Shown: piece after piece, positions 25,127-33,612 of the stretch
Position numbering within the stretch: position 1 is the first letter of the stretch
Layout: each line of letters opens with the position of its first letter
Assembly: GCA_900313015.1 (NCBI GenBank)
Contig: OMPR01000013.1
Span: 934,747 to 998,746 of the forward strand
Origin: Rhodobacteraceae bacterium EL53
GTDB taxonomy: Bacteria; Pseudomonadota; Alphaproteobacteria; Rhodobacterales; Rhodobacteraceae
DNA length: 64,000 nucleotides
Direction: 5' to 3'
The notes under the pieces: generated by a model
What the model was told of the DNA's origin: nothing
What the model saw: only the letters and a program-made list of their open reading frames with translations
Databases searched by the model: none
Program-made: the position numbers and the translations under genes

Positions 25127-25939
25127 CTATTCGGTGCTTGGGCGTGCCGCCCCGCGGTGACCATGGGATTCGAGCATGCCGCGCGAGGGATAGTCGATCG
25201 TGGTCTTGCCCCCATCCACGATCAGGGTCTGACCGGTGATGAAATTTGCATCCCGCGAGGCGAGAAAGGCAACCGACCCGGCGATATCGGCGGGTGAGCC
25301 CATGCGACCCGACAACGACGGAGGTTGCGTCGTGTTGCGCAGAACCTCGTGTTCCTGTTCGGGTGAGGTCGCAATCCAGCCCGGGCTGACGGCGTTCACC
25401 CGGATGCCCATTGGTGCCCCTTCGGAGGCCATGGCACGGGTCAACCCTTCGACGCCAGCTTTGGCGACGCCGTAAAGTCCCCAATTACCGTGCAATGTTG
25501 CAGTGGACGAGATGTTGACCATGCTTGCGTCTGTGCCCTTGGCCAGCAGTGGCAAGGCATGTGCGCTCAGCAAGACCATACTGTCGAGGTTGGATTGGCG
25601 AAAAGCCTGCCAGCGTTCGGCGGTGGGCGTGTCGGGTTGCACCGGGCTTTTTAACAAACCGCACCCTGCATTGTTTACCAGCACATCCATATGGCCATAG
25701 GCGTCCTGGATGTGATCCAAGGCGGTCAGGATTGAGGGTTCATCGGTTAAATCGGTTTGCAGGAACAGAGCCGGGCGGTCTTTAGAGGATAACGTCTTGG
25801 CGGCCTGGACCCCGGTGTCGGCGGACCGGGCAATGATCACAACATGTGCCCCCTCAGAAGCAAACCGTTGTGCGATCCCAAAGCCGATCCCGCCATTTCC
25901 ACCCGTGATCACAACGCATTTCCCGTCAAACCGCATCAT
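25127..25939 (-). CDS. short-chain dehydrogenase/reductase (SDR)
   Basis: A classical SDR of about 270 residues. TGGNGGIGFGIA is the NAD(P)-binding glycine motif (TGxxxGxG) and NNAGCG the NAG motif. Catalytic Ser is in NISSTAT, and the Tyr-Lys pair is in YGVAKAG. VSPGWIATSP forms the PG motif. Cofactor preference is likely NAD(P)H, unresolved because ARSAD follows strand 2. Substrate unknown. The reading frame extends to 26002, but GAGGAA precedes the ATG at 25939. The start is 4 nt after the stop of the PhnD-like gene, which puts it in the TerB-TerB-PhnD-SDR operon. Confidence 0.85.
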   Translation of the reverse strand: MMRFDGKCVVITGGNGGIGFGIAQRFASEGAHVVIIARSADTGVQAAKTLSSKDRPALFLQTDLTDEPSILTALDHIQDAYGHMDVLVNNAGCGLLKSPVQPDTPTAERWQAFRQSNLDSMVLLSAHALPLLAKGTDASMVNISSTATLHGNWGLYGVAKAGVEGLTRAMASEGAPMGIRVNAVSPGWIATSPEQEHEVLRNTTQPPSLSGRMGSPADIAGSVAFLASRDANFITGQTLIVDGGKTTIDYPSRGMLESHGHRGAARPSTE

Positions 25940-25943
25940 TGGC

Positions 25944-26672
25944 TTATTCCTCGGGTGCGGCGGGGGTCGGCACCGCCAGATAGGTTTCGGCAGGGATGTC
26001 AACTAGTCCATGCAGGTGCAATGTGTCGCGATCTTCGAACGAGAGGTCAGCGATGGCCGCGCGAACCGCCGCCGCGATTAGGGTCCGGTTGCGTCCTAGT
26101 GCGGTGATATAGGGCAATGTGGGGGTCGGATCTGACAGCTCTACGATCCGCAGAGACTGCGCAAAGGGTTCGTGTTCTTGCAGCAATACCCATGTCAGCA
26201 TGTCGAGCGCGGCAAAATCTGCGCGGCCGTCAGAAACAGCTTGTGCAGACAGGGCGTGCCCACCGGATTGCAGCACTTTGGCAGGTTTTAGGCCAAGCCC
26301 CTCTAGGTGCGTTGTTGGTGCAGCCCACCCGGATTGGGATACCGCTTCGTTATACGCGAACACGCCCGTGCAAAGCTCGGCCAGATCGCCCGTCGTGTCT
26401 GCATGAGCGACAAAAGCTGAGCGGTAGTATCCCGCAGGGCAATTAGGCAGGCCATAGTCGGGGGTGCCAACCAATTGAACAGTCCCATGCAACTGCGTGC
26501 GAAAGGGCATGCCGCAGGTTTGCGAGAACACCATATCGGGATCGCGCCAGATTTCCCAAAAATCGCGATCGCGATTCAGAGTTTCTGGGCCGTCGTTCAG
26601 ATTGCTGCGGATAGCGGCCCACAGCCGATCATTGGCGGGTCGCAGGGCTGGCATGTCGTACATGCCCAGCAT
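25944..26672 (-). CDS. PhnD/SsuA-like substrate-binding-fold protein lacking a signal peptide
   Basis: A protein of about 242 residues resembling PhnD-type phosphate/phosphonate-binding domains. YYRSAFVAHAD, GVFAYNEAVSQSGW and ALSAQAVSDGRADFAALDMLTW are the family blocks. No signal peptide is visible from the chosen start (MLGMYDMPALRPANDR). It would therefore stay in the cytosol and could bind a ligand as a sensor or carrier rather than serve uptake. No ABC permease of matching type is adjacent. The start is uncertain between 26672 and 26663. It sits 5 nt after a TerB gene. Confidence 0.72.
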   Translation of the reverse strand: MLGMYDMPALRPANDRLWAAIRSNLNDGPETLNRDRDFWEIWRDPDMVFSQTCGMPFRTQLHGTVQLVGTPDYGLPNCPAGYYRSAFVAHADTTGDLAELCTGVFAYNEAVSQSGWAAPTTHLEGLGLKPAKVLQSGGHALSAQAVSDGRADFAALDMLTWVLLQEHEPFAQSLRIVELSDPTPTLPYITALGRNRTLIAAAVRAAIADLSFEDRDTLHLHGLVDIPAETYLAVPTPAAPEE

Positions 26673-26677
26673 GGCGG

Positions 26678-27130
26678 TCAAGATGAATGTCCCAATTGAC
26701 GCGCAGCGGCTTGGCGGCAAAGTGCAGAATCACGGTCATTGATTCCCAAGAGATTTGAGACCAATCGCAACACAGCGTCTTCTTCCTGCGCGCGTTCATC
26801 GTCGATCAAAACCACAGACCAAGCGGCCTCAAGCACAGCGCGGCGATCCTCATAGGGGACGGCGTCTTTGATAGCGCGGGTAAAGCGGACGGTATCGGGG
26901 GCCTCGGTTTCCAGCACTTCGGCTTTGGAACGCAGGCCAGCCGCCTCAAACGGGCTGAGACCGTATCGGGTGGCGGTGATCCGGTCAATCCGGGCCATTT
27001 CCTGTGGCGCATAGTCGTTGTCAGACCGTGCGATACGGACCAACAGGGCAGTCAGCGCCAAACGGGCATCCGTATCGGCAAGGGGGGCGGGCTCTGGCTG
27101 AATCAGCTTGGAGAGGAAATCGCGAAACAT
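26678..27130 (-). CDS. TerB-domain protein, second of a tandem pair
   Basis: A 150-residue TerB/tellurite-resistance-type helical domain. RLALTALLVRIARSDNDYAPQEMARIDRI is the metal-binding/acidic first block (acidic residues in SDNDY and QEM), and VVLIDDERAQEEDAVLRLVSNLLGI is the second. The protein is paralogous to the adjacent gene at 27172-27612. The frame opens upstream to 27175, overlapping the neighbour, but the ATG at 27130 matches the paralogue's start (MFRDFLSKL versus MLKKLFQAF). TerB-like domains are also found outside tellurite operons, and no other ter genes are present here, so tellurite resistance should not be assumed. Confidence 0.85.
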   Translation of the reverse strand: MFRDFLSKLIQPEPAPLADTDARLALTALLVRIARSDNDYAPQEMARIDRITATRYGLSPFEAAGLRSKAEVLETEAPDTVRFTRAIKDAVPYEDRRAVLEAAWSVVLIDDERAQEEDAVLRLVSNLLGINDRDSALCRQAAARQLGHSS

Positions 27131-27171
27131 AACAGAAGGTATAGGCCGGGATTTTATCCGGGCCAAGACAT

Positions 27172-27612
27172 TCACATCTTATTCATTGCCCGGGTACGCG
27201 CGGCTTGGCTGTCTTTGACGCTAAGGCCCATCGCGATACGTGATTCTTCGACGATTTTTAGCTCGCCTTCTTGCTGTTTGCCGTCAGCAAGGACCACTTC
27301 CCACAGGGCATCAAGGGCTGCCAGACGCTCTTCTAACCCGGTCGTTTCGCGGATCAGGCGCCCAAACGTGTCCGTTTCTGGCGCCGCTGAATGCAGTTTT
27401 TCGCAGGTTGCGCGCACTTTTGCGGCCTCGATCGCATTGTGTTGATAGAGGCGGGCCAGAATGCGGTCGATCAGGCTGATTTCTTCGACCTGATATTCGC
27501 GGTCCGATTTGGCAACACGCACCAAAAGAGCCCCAAGCGCCAATTCGGCATCCGGATCGGGCAGGTTTGGTGTTTCAGAAGGGCGGAACGCCTGAAAGAG
27601 CTTTTTCAACAT
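27172..27612 (-). CDS. TerB-domain protein, first of a tandem pair
   Basis: A 146-residue TerB-type protein. The blocks ELALGALLVRVAKSDREYQVEEISLIDRI and EVVLADGKQQEGELKIVEESRIAMGL align with the downstream paralogue. It begins with MLKKLFQAFRP and has a Pro-Asp-rich linker. It is the first gene of a tight operon that continues with the second TerB gene, the PhnD-like protein and an SDR. The two TerB genes are separated by 41 bp and arose by an old tandem duplication, judging from the strong divergence. Confidence 0.86.
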   Translation of the reverse strand: MLKKLFQAFRPSETPNLPDPDAELALGALLVRVAKSDREYQVEEISLIDRILARLYQHNAIEAAKVRATCEKLHSAAPETDTFGRLIRETTGLEERLAALDALWEVVLADGKQQEGELKIVEESRIAMGLSVKDSQAARTRAMNKM

Positions 27613-27654
27613 GACCCGAAATTACCCCATATTTTGCGTCCCGCCAAGTGGGAA

Positions 27655-27948
27655 CTACCCGTCATAGCCTTCGATAATCACCAAATCCCCATTGGAAACC
27701 GGATCACGCAGGGCTTTGGCTGCCTGATAACCAGGGCTGTTGTAACACTCTAGGGCTGTTTGGTAGTCCTTGAACTCAATTACAACGGTGCGCGCGCGGG
27801 CCTGACCTTCGGGATTTTGACGGCCTCCGCCACGTACAAGAAAACGGGCGCCATATTCTGCAAACACTTCGCCATTTGCGGCAATGTAATTCTTGTAGGT
27901 TTCCATGTCATCCACATCTACGTGGGCTACCCAATAGCCTTTGGCCAT
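27655..27948 (-). CDS. DUF1330 family protein
   Basis: A 97-residue protein with the DUF1330 dimeric ferredoxin-like fold signature: MAKGYWVAHVDVDDMETYKNY at the N terminus, FLVRGGG in the middle and VIIEGYDG at the C terminus. The function of this family is unknown; it is related to small monooxygenase-like ABM folds. A single gene with an apparent AGGAG ribosome binding site. It is probably transcribed separately from the TerB operon, which starts 42 bp downstream on the same strand. Confidence 0.88.
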   Translation of the reverse strand: MAKGYWVAHVDVDDMETYKNYIAANGEVFAEYGARFLVRGGGRQNPEGQARARTVVIEFKDYQTALECYNSPGYQAAKALRDPVSNGDLVIIEGYDG

Positions 27949-28181
27949 ATCTACTCTCCTGTTGTTTTGGGCAGGGTGGCGCGGATTGGCACCCGGCGCA
28001 ATCAGTTTTCAAGGCCAGCTAAAAGGCGGACACAGTATCATACTACTGTGAGAGCATGATGATATTCGAAGGACTGAATGATGTGCTGACCAAGTTATGG
28101 TTGGCAGGGGCCGAAGGGATCGGCCGTGGATGAAATAAATGGATACGGATGCCGAGAGACGGTTGGCATCTGAGCTTTGGG

Positions 28182-28688
28182 TTAGATCAAAGGATCATGC
28201 GACCATTGAAGTAGGCCCTGCCGTTGCCGGGGTCTGCAAAAAATATCACCGGGGTGGCAGTTGGCGCGGATCTGCCCCGCATGGCGCGCAAAGGCACGCC
28301 AGCGTTTGATTTGCCGGGCATCGACTTCTGGCAGGCGACGACCAAGGTAATAGCGGCAGTACCACTGAAACCATCCGCGGGGATCTGGTCCGATGATCCA
28401 TCCCTTGTCCTGCCAAACGGATAGGGGTTGGCGGCTTTTGATTCCAAAATAGTTGAGATCAGGGTTTGCGGTCGGGCTGAGTTTGGCGTTTTCGAACCAG
28501 TCAGCGGGAAATTCATCCCGGCAGTCGGAGCAATACTTCCCCTCAAACACACCCATTTCGAGCATCTGCTTGGGTGAATAATGTGGTTTGAACTGATCAT
28601 TCTCCACATCACCGGGACTGGCCGAAAGGGTGTAGCTGTATCCGCTTTGCATGCGGTCATGGACAGTGATGGTGGTGCCGGATGTCAT
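28182..28688 (-). CDS. conserved hypothetical protein (Trp/Tyr-rich, 168 aa)
   Basis: A soluble 168-residue protein with the conserved string EMGVFEGKY, then [54 protein letters not shown] recall proteins of this kind, with the same tract, across bacteria and eukaryotes, without a known function. The aromatic-rich [14 protein letters not shown] segment and the C-terminal cysteines are the notable features. The ATG at 28688 has AAAGGA upstream and is preferred over the frame start at 28718. It is followed on the minus strand by 120 bp containing a weak hairpin (GATGCC/GGCATC near 28155). Confidence 0.7.
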   Translation of the reverse strand: MTSGTTITVHDRMQSGYSYTLSASPGDVENDQFKPHYSPKQMLEMGVFEGKYCSDCRDEFPADWFENAKLSPTANPDLNYFGIKSRQPLSVWQDKGWIIGPDPRGWFQWYCRYYLGRRLPEVDARQIKRWRAFARHAGQIRANCHPGDIFCRPRQRQGLLQWSHDPLI

Positions 28689-28785
28689 CTGAAGGTCAGT
28701 CCTTTGAGGGAATGACATAAATCTAGCACAAGACCGGTGGTCGGCAATTGGCGTGCTGGGGTGGGGATAGAAAAAATGCCGTAAA

Positions 28786-28811
28786 ACCCGCCTCTGGTAT
28801 AAGAGGCGGGT
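28786..28811 (-). terminator. rho-independent terminator after pyrG
   Basis: A 10-bp perfect stem ACCCGCCTCT/AGAGGCGGGT (28786-28795, 28802-28811) is followed on the minus strand by TTTTACGGCATTTTTT. It ends the pyrG transcript, 10 nt after the stop codon. Confidence 0.88.
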
Positions 28812-28820
28812 AATATTAGA

Positions 28821-30464
28821 TCAAACCAAGCGCGAGTTTTCTGTAGCGGCGCGGATGAAATCCGCAAACAATGGGTGCGGCGCAAAGGGTTTGGATTTCA
28901 ATTCAGGGTGGAATTGAACCCCGATGAACCAAGGATGATCGGCCCATTCTACGATTTCTGGCAAGCGTCCGTCGGGGCTCATGCCAGAGAATTTCAGGCC
29001 AACTTTTTCCAGCTGTTCGCGATATTTGATATCAACTTCATACCGGTGACGGTGGCGCTCTTCGATCTGGGTCGTGCCATAGATCCGCTCGACATTCGAT
29101 CCCTCAGTCAGGGTGGCGTTATACGCGCCCAGACGCATGGTGCCGCCTTTGTCATCGCCGACTTTGCGTTCAACTTTGTGGTTGCCCTGAACCCATTCCT
29201 TGAGGTGGTAGACGACGGGCTCGAACCGCTTCTTGCCGGATTCGTGATCGAACTCTTCGGATCCTGCTTCGGTGATGCCAGCCACATTCCGGGCGGCTTC
29301 GATCACGGCCATTTGCATGCCCAAGCAAATACCCAGATAGGGCACTTTGTGCTCGCGGGCGTACTGGGCTGCTTTGATCTTACCTTCGGTGCCGCGTTCA
29401 CCAAAACCACCGGGTACAAGAATCGCACTATACCCTTCGAGGTGGGGTGCTGCGTCTTCTTTATCAAAAACTTCGGCGTCGACCCATTCGATCTTGACCT
29501 TGACGCGATTGGCCATGCCACCGTGAGTCAAAGCCTCGGCGATGGATTTATACGCATCTTCAAGCTGGATGTATTTGCCAACAATGGCGACTTTGACTTC
29601 GCCTTCGGGGTTGAACACCCGGTCTGCGACATCATCCCAACGGGCCAAATTGGGCTTTGGGGCCGGGGTGATCTGGAACGCATCCAGAACCGCCTGATCC
29701 ATGCCTTCGCGGTGATAGGCGAGGGGCACTTCGTAGATAGACTTCAAATCCTGCGCGGCAATTACCGACTCGGGGCGCACGTTGCAGAACAGGGCCAGCT
29801 TGTCGCGCTCTTTCTTAGGGATTGGCCCTTCGGAGCGGCAGACCAGAATGTCGGGGGCGATGCCAATCGAGCGCAGTTCCTTCACCGAGTGCTGAGTTGG
29901 CTTGGTTTTCAGCTCACCGCTGGCCTTGATGTAGGGCAGCAGAGTTAAGTGCATGAACAGACATTGGCCACGCGGCTTGTCGTTGGCAAACTGACGGATG
30001 GCTTCGAAAAACGGCAGTCCTTCGATGTCACCCACGGTGCCACCGATTTCGCAGAGCATGAAATCAACCTCATCCTCGCCGATTGAGATGAAATCTTTGA
30101 TCTCATTTGTGACATGCGGGATCACCTGAATGGTTTTGCCGAGATAGTCGCCACGACGCTCTTTTTCCAACACGTTGGAATAGATGCGACCTGAGCTGAC
30201 CGAGTCAGTTTTGCGGGCTGCAACGCCAGTGAAACGTTCATAGTGCCCCAAATCCAAATCGGTTTCAGCGCCATCATCGGTGACAAAAACCTCGCCGTGT
30301 TCAAACGGAGACATCGTGCCGGGATCAACGTTCAGATAGGGGTCAAGTTTGCGCAGACGGACTGAGAAACCGCGCGCCTGCAACAAAGATCCCAGTGCGG
30401 CCGAAGCCAGACCTTTGCCAAGAGAGGACACAACCCCGCCAGTGATGAAAATGAAACGTGCCAT
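28821..30464 (-). CDS. pyrG: CTP synthase
   Basis: A 547-residue CTP synthase that converts UTP to CTP with glutamine. The N-terminal synthase domain begins [18 protein letters not shown] (P-loop-like), with a [14 protein letters not shown] phosphate/nucleotide block. The C-terminal glutamine amidotransferase carries the catalytic Cys in GICLGMQ and the His/Glu pair in [16 protein letters not shown] forms the oxyanion region. Length and end are standard. secG lies upstream on the same strand, separated by a hairpin terminator at 30574-30602. Confidence 0.97.
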   Translation of the reverse strand: MARFIFITGGVVSSLGKGLASAALGSLLQARGFSVRLRKLDPYLNVDPGTMSPFEHGEVFVTDDGAETDLDLGHYERFTGVAARKTDSVSSGRIYSNVLEKERRGDYLGKTIQVIPHVTNEIKDFISIGEDEVDFMLCEIGGTVGDIEGLPFFEAIRQFANDKPRGQCLFMHLTLLPYIKASGELKTKPTQHSVKELRSIGIAPDILVCRSEGPIPKKERDKLALFCNVRPESVIAAQDLKSIYEVPLAYHREGMDQAVLDAFQITPAPKPNLARWDDVADRVFNPEGEVKVAIVGKYIQLEDAYKSIAEALTHGGMANRVKVKIEWVDAEVFDKEDAAPHLEGYSAILVPGGFGERGTEGKIKAAQYAREHKVPYLGICLGMQMAVIEAARNVAGITEAGSEEFDHESGKKRFEPVVYHLKEWVQGNHKVERKVGDDKGGTMRLGAYNATLTEGSNVERIYGTTQIEERHRHRYEVDIKYREQLEKVGLKFSGMSPDGRLPEIVEWADHPWFIGVQFHPELKSKPFAPHPLFADFIRAATENSRLV

Positions 30465-30573
30465 GTCTGTTCGGCTGCCCCCGTGAATGGTCAGAATTTA
30501 GGTGCCCGGTGGTCTTTAAAAAACCACTGCATCACGGGACTTCGCATATAAAGGATTCGCGCGCATAACGCAA

Positions 30574-30602
30574 GAGAACCGCAAGATGCTGTTGCGGTTC
30601 TC
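30574..30602 (-). terminator. terminator/attenuator between secG and pyrG
   Basis: An 11-bp perfect stem GAGAACCGCAA/TTGCGGTTCTC (30574-30584, 30592-30602) with a 7-nt loop is followed on the minus strand by TTGCGTTATG. It lies 25 nt after the secG stop. The weak T-run suggests partial readthrough into pyrG. Confidence 0.7.
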
Positions 30603-30626
30603 ATCCAAAATTCAAGGTATGGTGTG

Positions 30627-30989
30627 TTAGTCGGCTTTCGGGACCAACGGCGCATCGTCGCCCTGTGTCGGCGGCAACAGGTCGCTGCCTGCTGGGACAC
30701 TGGGAGTGACGGGTGCTGATTGTTCCTGTGCGGGAATACCGAGGCGATCAATGACCGAGCTGCCGGATGCTTTTTGCGCTGCGATGATGGTCAAGGTGAT
30801 CGAGGTCACGATGAACGCGGCTGCAAGAATCCAGGTGATTTTACCTAGTGCTGTTGCGGCTGACCGACCGGCTGCGGCGCCACCGCCGCCGCCCATGCCA
30901 AGACCTCCGCCTTCGGATCGCTGCATCAAAACGACGGCGATCAGGCTCAGAGCCAGAAGAAGATGGACGATGAGAACGACGTTTTCCAT
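30627..30989 (-). CDS. secG: preprotein translocase subunit SecG
   Basis: A 120-residue SecG. The first helix (residues 1-20) is followed by the conserved VLMQRSEGGGLGMGGGGG cytosolic loop, a second helix at about 55-75, and a long acidic/Pro-rich tail as in alphaproteobacterial SecG. It is the auxiliary subunit of SecYEG. Single gene, oriented with pyrG downstream; the pair secG-pyrG is a frequent alphaproteobacterial neighbourhood. Confidence 0.95.
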   Translation of the reverse strand: MENVVLIVHLLLALSLIAVVLMQRSEGGGLGMGGGGGAAAGRSAATALGKITWILAAAFIVTSITLTIIAAQKASGSSVIDRLGIPAQEQSAPVTPSVPAGSDLLPPTQGDDAPLVPKAD

Positions 30990-31138
30990 GTATATCCCGA
31001 GGAGTTTGGCTGTACCGCGCGGTATCTAAGCAAGTTTGGGGGCCGGGGCAAGGGATGAGTTTGCATCAAAATCATTGATCGGTGTGATCACGGATTTGAC
31101 ACTGGACTTGCGCGCCATCTGAACCCAATCTCTGAGCC

Positions 31139-31753
31139 ATGCCACATGATCATTCTGACCACCCGCACGCGCTCTTGCCCCCGGATCCTGCATTAAGGGT
31201 CAAGGCGTTGGAAACCATTCTCACACGCAAGGGGCTGATCGATCCGGCCACGCTGGATGAGATTATCGATATCTACCAAAACAAAATCGGCCCCCAGAAC
31301 GGTGCGCGGGTTGTTGCCAAGGCCTGGAGCGATCCCGCGTTCAAGGCAAGGCTGTTGGCGGATGCCACGGCGGTGGTTGCTGATTTGGGATATTTCGGGC
31401 GTCAGGGCGAACATATGGTGGTGGTTGAGAACACGCCAGAGCAGCACAATATGGTCGTGTGTACTCTATGCAGCTGTTATCCGTGGCCGCTGTTGGGCAT
31501 ACCGCCGGGGTGGTACAAGTCAGACGCTTATCGGGCCCGTGCGGTACGTGAACCGCGCAAGGTTTTGGCGGATTTCGGGGTTACTCTTTCTGACGAGAGT
31601 TCGGTTCGGGTTTGGGATTCGACGGCCGAAGTGAGGTATCTGATTCTGCCGATGCGACCTGCCGGAACCGAAGGGTTGAGCGAAGAGGAATTGGCAGAGC
31701 TGGTAACGCGGGACAGTATGATTGGCACGGGCCTGCCCAAGGTGCCATCATGA
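31139..31753 (+). CDS. nthA: nitrile hydratase alpha subunit, cobalt type
   Basis: A 204-residue nitrile hydratase alpha subunit that hydrates nitriles to amides. The metal site VCTLCSC (Cys108, Cys111, Ser112, Cys113) has Thr in the second position, which marks the cobalt type rather than the iron type (CSLCSC). The cysteines 111 and 113 would be oxidised post-translationally. A His-rich N-terminal leader ([10 protein letters not shown]) and [15 protein letters not shown] are typical. It overlaps the beta gene by ATGA. A candidate -35 TTGACA lies about 40 bp upstream near 31096, but no good -10 follows. Confidence 0.94.
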   Translation: MPHDHSDHPHALLPPDPALRVKALETILTRKGLIDPATLDEIIDIYQNKIGPQNGARVVAKAWSDPAFKARLLADATAVVADLGYFGRQGEHMVVVENTPEQHNMVVCTLCSCYPWPLLGIPPGWYKSDAYRARAVREPRKVLADFGVTLSDESSVRVWDSTAEVRYLILPMRPAGTEGLSEEELAELVTRDSMIGTGLPKVPS

Positions 31754-32427
31754 CCCGGGTGCATGATATGGGGGGGCGGTTCGGCGATGGGCCGGTTGTG
31801 CCCGATGCCGAAGGCGCGCCCGTTTTTGCAACCGAATGGCATGGACGCGCTTTGGCGGTGACATTGGCGGCCGGGGCTTTGGGGCAATGGAATATCGACG
31901 TCTCACGCCATACGCGCGAATTGCTGTCGCCCAAAGATTACATGCGATTCTCGTATTACGAAAAATGGATCTCGGGATTGGCGGATCTGCTGGTTCAGAC
32001 TGGTGTGTTGACTCGCGAAGATTTCGAGGAGGGTGGGGCAGTGCAACGGCACCCTCTGGCAGAGAGAAAGCTGAAAGCGGCCGCAGTTGCCGGGGCATTG
32101 GCCAAAGGAGGGCCTGCGGATCGACCCAGTGATGTGCCGGTGTCCTTTGAAACAGGTCAAGCGGTGCGGACCCTGCAGATCAGTGGGAACCGTCTGGTGG
32201 AAGGGGGGCACACACGCCTGCCAATCTATGCCGCTGGGGCAAAGGGCCATATCCTAAAGCTGCATGGCACACATGTCTTGCCGGACAGCAGTGCCCATGG
32301 GCTGGGCGAGGCGCCTGAACCGCTTTACGCGGTCGTGTTCCCGGCGTCCGAGTTGTGGGCCGATCCAGAGCACCCGGGTGATGAGGTCGTGTTGGATCTG
32401 TGGCAAAGCTATTTGGAGGCGGTATGA
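31750..32427 (+). CDS. nthB: nitrile hydratase beta subunit
   Basis: A 225-residue beta subunit. The start [16 protein letters not shown], the conserved HDMGG block, [17 protein letters not shown], and [20 protein letters not shown] are the helix-bundle part. The C-terminal part is a beta-barrel ending [14 protein letters not shown]. Its ATG (31750) overlaps the alpha stop. It forms the alpha2-beta2 active enzyme with nthA. The gene order alpha-beta-activator is the one usual for the cobalt type. The longer frame to 31612 is not used. Confidence 0.94.
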   Translation: MTRVHDMGGRFGDGPVVPDAEGAPVFATEWHGRALAVTLAAGALGQWNIDVSRHTRELLSPKDYMRFSYYEKWISGLADLLVQTGVLTREDFEEGGAVQRHPLAERKLKAAAVAGALAKGGPADRPSDVPVSFETGQAVRTLQISGNRLVEGGHTRLPIYAAGAKGHILKLHGTHVLPDSSAHGLGEAPEPLYAVVFPASELWADPEHPGDEVVLDLWQSYLEAV

Positions 32428-32753
32428 GCACCTGTGTGACAGCGTCGGCCCCGGAGCCAGTGTTCAGCGAGCCTTGGCATGCACAGGTGTTCGCCTTGAC
32501 CGTGCATTTAAACGAAGCTGGGCGGTTTGCATGGCCAGATTGGGCCGCACGGTTTTCAGCGACGTTGAAGCGCCATGGCTTAGAAAAAGAGCTGGATGGC
32601 GGTGAGGATTATTTTCAGGCGTGGTTAGAGACGCTGGAAACGTATCTGGTTGAAGAGGGCAGTGTCTTGCCCGACGAAGTTGGGCCGGTCAAACAAGCTT
32701 GGGAAGAGGCCTACTTGACCACACCGCATGGTGAGCCTGTGGTGTTGCGCTGA
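32424..32753 (+). CDS. nitrile hydratase accessory (activator) protein
   Basis: A 109-residue protein of the P14K/P15K-like nitrile-hydratase accessory family, which helps load cobalt and oxidise the active-site cysteines of the alpha subunit. FSEPWHAQVFALTVHLNEAG and WPDWAARFSATL are the family blocks, and EEAYLTTPHGEPVVL closes it. It overlaps the beta gene stop by ATGA (32424-32427). No amidase gene that would process the amide product follows it. Two hairpins (32769-32824) lie directly downstream. Confidence 0.9.
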   Translation: MSTCVTASAPEPVFSEPWHAQVFALTVHLNEAGRFAWPDWAARFSATLKRHGLEKELDGGEDYFQAWLETLETYLVEEGSVLPDEVGPVKQAWEEAYLTTPHGEPVVLR

Positions 32754-32768
32754 ACGCAACGTAAAGAC

Positions 32769-32824
32769 GCGCTGATCTGGCCCACAAGGAGCAAGATCAG
32801 CGCGGCGCGACCTGAGAGTCGCGC
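32769..32824. terminator. two adjacent stem-loops between convergent genes
   Basis: Stem 1 is GCGCTGATCT/AGATCAGCGC (32769-32778, 32794-32803), a 10-bp perfect match. Stem 2 is GCGCGAC/GTCGCGC (32805-32811, 32818-32824). No T-run follows on either strand, so they are terminator-like structures that may stop either the nitrile hydratase operon or the convergent minus-strand gene, or stabilise 3' ends. Confidence 0.5.
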
Positions 32825-32839
32825 GCGTGCTGGCCAGTG

Positions 32840-33058
32840 TCAGTCTTTTGGGTGTGACGGGCGGCGCGTGAGGCCGGCCTTTTGCAGGAAACGCCTGAAG
32901 GCTGCCCTGTTTGGCAGGGTGAAACGGGGGGGTATCCGTTTGCTGCGCCCCGCAAGGCGATTGAATTCATGCACATCGATGATCTTTTCGGCGCAGCCGC
33001 ACCCTTCGCCCAGACCTACGTTTTTGTAACAGAAGTCTTCGAATTTCTGGGGGCGCAT
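32840..33058 (-). CDS. small basic hypothetical protein (72 aa)
   Basis: A 72-residue basic protein with a central GLGEGCGCAEKIIDVHEFNRLAGRSKR and a C-terminal helix FTLPNRAAFRRFLQKAGL rich in Arg/Lys. A cysteine pair GCGC is present. No family is recognised. The ribosome binding site GAGGA lies inside the end of the upstream DUF6524 gene, and the two reading frames are separated by 3 nt, so it is probably translated by coupling. It ends near the stem-loops at 32769-32824. Confidence 0.55.
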   Translation of the reverse strand: MRPQKFEDFCYKNVGLGEGCGCAEKIIDVHEFNRLAGRSKRIPPRFTLPNRAAFRRFLQKAGLTRRPSHPKD

Positions 33059-33061
33059 GGG

Positions 33062-33457
33062 TTAATCCTCGACGTCGTCTACATCTGCCTGTCCCGCCAA
33101 CTGGCGCCGGACATGGGACCAGCTTAATCCGATTCCCAACACAACAGAGAGGGCAAAGATGCCCAGCCAAACATTTCTGTTGGTGTTCGTGAGGTCCAGC
33201 AGGCCAAAATCATAAAGCACCCAAAGCAAGGCCGCGACCACGGACATAATCAGCGACATGCCGAATCCCCCGATTGATCGCAGGGTGGCGCGGAGGTAAA
33301 TAATATAGCCAATCGTAAGCAATAAACCCATCAGGACCGCCACAGACAAGCGGGTTTCATAGTGGGTTGCGGTCCATCGCACATAATTCCAATCCGTGGG
33401 ATTGTAAGTGAGTGTCAACAGCACGAATGCAAACAACCATCGCAAAAACATGCCCAA
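33062..33457 (-). CDS. DUF6524-family membrane protein
   Basis: A 131-residue membrane protein with about four hydrophobic helices (residues 1-20, 33-55, 62-82 and 92-112) and an acidic tail ending DVDDVED. The conserved N terminus [25 protein letters not shown] is that of Roseobacter DUF6524 proteins I recall. Function unknown. It is followed on the same strand by a coupled small protein. It is divergent from purA (start 33613). Confidence 0.75.
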   Translation of the reverse strand: MGMFLRWLFAFVLLTLTYNPTDWNYVRWTATHYETRLSVAVLMGLLLTIGYIIYLRATLRSIGGFGMSLIMSVVAALLWVLYDFGLLDLTNTNRNVWLGIFALSVVLGIGLSWSHVRRQLAGQADVDDVED

Positions 33458-33612
33458 AGTCCCAATCTGAATTCATTTTTTGCGCCTCAGAATCGCTCAA
33501 AGAAGCAGTGCTGTCCAGTGTTTCAGATCACATGCGTCGAAATTGCGGTTTCCCTGTTGCGCGGGCATCGTTATACGGACGCGGGTTTGACGAACACAAA
33601 AAAGGACCGGAT

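Noticed and set aside
26678..27612. Tellurite resistance operon
   Set aside because: Only TerB-like domains are present; no TerC, TerD, TerZ or TerA type gene lies nearby.
28875..29948. Long plus-strand reading frame (357 codons) opposite pyrG
   Set aside because: It is the antisense frame of pyrG, which is unmistakable; no ribosome binding site or family motif is visible in it.
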